From Algoriphagus litoralis (GTDB taxonomy: Bacteria > Bacteroidota > Bacteroidia > Cytophagales > Cyclobacteriaceae): a DNA stretch of 64,000 bases. Numbering within the stretch: the first letter of the stretch is position 1; the number at the start of each line of letters is the position of its first letter. Position numbers and translations under genes: made by a program. The stretch is from NCBI RefSeq assembly GCF_003259255.1, contig NZ_QGOL01000009.1, positions 186,001-250,000 on the forward strand. Reading direction: 5' to 3'. Below the pieces are notes generated by a model that saw nothing but the letters and a program-made list of their open reading frames with translations, did no database searches and was not told the origin of the DNA. Shown here one piece after another: positions 63,635 through 64,000 of this stretch.

Positions 63635-63672
63635 AAAAAGCCGCTGAACATACGCTCAGCGGCTTTTTTTTT
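63635..63672 (+). terminator. terminator of the BlaI-M56-TonB cassette
   Basis: Stem AAAAAGCCGCTGA/TCAGCGGCTTTTT, 8-base loop, followed by a long T run. It ends the four-TonB-domain array and, on the other strand, may also serve the M14 gene. Confidence 0.9.
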
Positions 63673-63700
63673 AACTTTCAAATCTCAAACTTGAAATTCC

Positions 63701-64000
63701 TCAATCCATTTTATCCCCATGGAAAATGGCATTCAAAAACAGTTTGTTAGTGCCAAACCATGTGCCTCGGAAGTTTGGACTGTCGAAGAAATGGACGACT
63801 CTACCTTGTCCGGAAGCTGAAATCACAACACCAGCACTTTGCTTCAGCTTTTCCAGGTTGGTTTTGGAGATATATCCACCCAAGTGAGGATTAGGAGAAT
63901 ACTTAATTGGTGTCAAATATTTGTCAGAAGAAGGCTTGATAAAAATATCTGTGTTACGATAGACAGGGAGAGTTTTGCGATGATAGCCATAAGCTATTGG
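63701..64000 (-). CDS. C-terminal part of an M14-type zinc carboxypeptidase
   Basis: Open to the right window edge, with about 99 residues visible and no start in view. The terminal pattern SGQGRVVHFFDSPNFRGTWFG, then TNKLFLNAIFHGD, is what I recognise from the C-terminal domain of large secreted M14 peptidases of the Bacteroidota. The catalytic zinc residues would be upstream, beyond the window, so activity cannot be checked. An unrelated family with a similar tail is possible. Confidence 0.6.
   Translation of the reverse strand, partial: PIAYGYHRKTLPVYRNTDIFIKPSSDKYLTPIKYSPNPHLGGYISKTNLEKLKQSAGVVISASGQGRVVHFFDSPNFRGTWFGTNKLFLNAIFHGDKMD

Overview
The window looks like chromosomal DNA of a member of the Bacteroidota, most likely order Cytophagales and close to Cyclobacteriaceae/Algoriphagus-type marine bacteria. 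This rests on Bacteroidota-type promoters (TTG, about 20 bp spacer, TAnnTTTG), a TonB-dependent receptor paired with a DUF4249 lipoprotein, a split cobalamin-dependent methionine synthase, M56/BlaI/TonB-domain cassettes and a very long multi-PAS hybrid kinase. Base composition is moderate and mildly AT-rich. Coding density is high. I saw no rRNA, no tRNA, no insertion sequence and no CRISPR array.

Layout. 1-860: a truncated unknown gene and a RelB/RelE-like toxin-antitoxin pair. 861-10805: a minus-strand housekeeping block: prfB with its programmed +1 frameshift, ilvE, cobalamin adenosyltransferase, an ABC ATPase, a large TPR membrane protein, gatC, an acyltransferase, a truncated haemoglobin and nfeD. 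11003-13637: a LysM protein and a DUF2400 protein on the plus strand. 13774-19424: ATP-grasp enzyme, leucyl aminopeptidase, esterase and AceK on the minus strand. 19805-22677: a lipoprotein, a Nudix CoA-pyrophosphatase-like protein, a DUF819 transporter and a 2Fe-2S protein. 23248-28942: the 1440-residue hybrid kinase and an outer-membrane protein.

29020-36191 is the best-understood unit: a SAM riboswitch heads a methionine operon of metH (N-terminal half), metH (C-terminal half) and metF, followed directly by a TonB-C-terminal-domain protein, an HMG-CoA-lyase family enzyme and a PepSY protein. 37072-46436 is a second minus-strand block: dprA, a MerR regulator, rsmE, a DEAD-box helicase, a MazF-like toxin-antitoxin pair, a queuosine-precursor transporter, rnz, a STAS protein, purC and a MORN-repeat protein. 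46596-57577 holds an ApbE lipoprotein, a 500-bp gene-poor stretch with a long perfect hairpin, a DUF3857/transglutaminase/DUF2569 fusion, a thiolase, a reduced Bat-like VWA/TPR cluster and the TonB receptor/DUF4249 pair.

57629-63672 is the regulatory and accessory end. An ArsR/DUF6428/arsenate-reductase-like operon has no efflux gene beside it. After it comes a BlaI repressor and an M56 peptidase fused to a TonB C-terminal domain, followed by three more secreted proteins with closely similar TonB C-terminal domains. This last cassette is the strongest candidate for an under-described system. The window ends inside an M14-type carboxypeptidase gene.

Functional calls rest on motif recognition by eye. 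No database search, structure prediction or folding calculation was run. Where the longest reading frame starts at TTG or runs into a neighbour's terminator or promoter, I moved the start to a better-supported ATG and say so.
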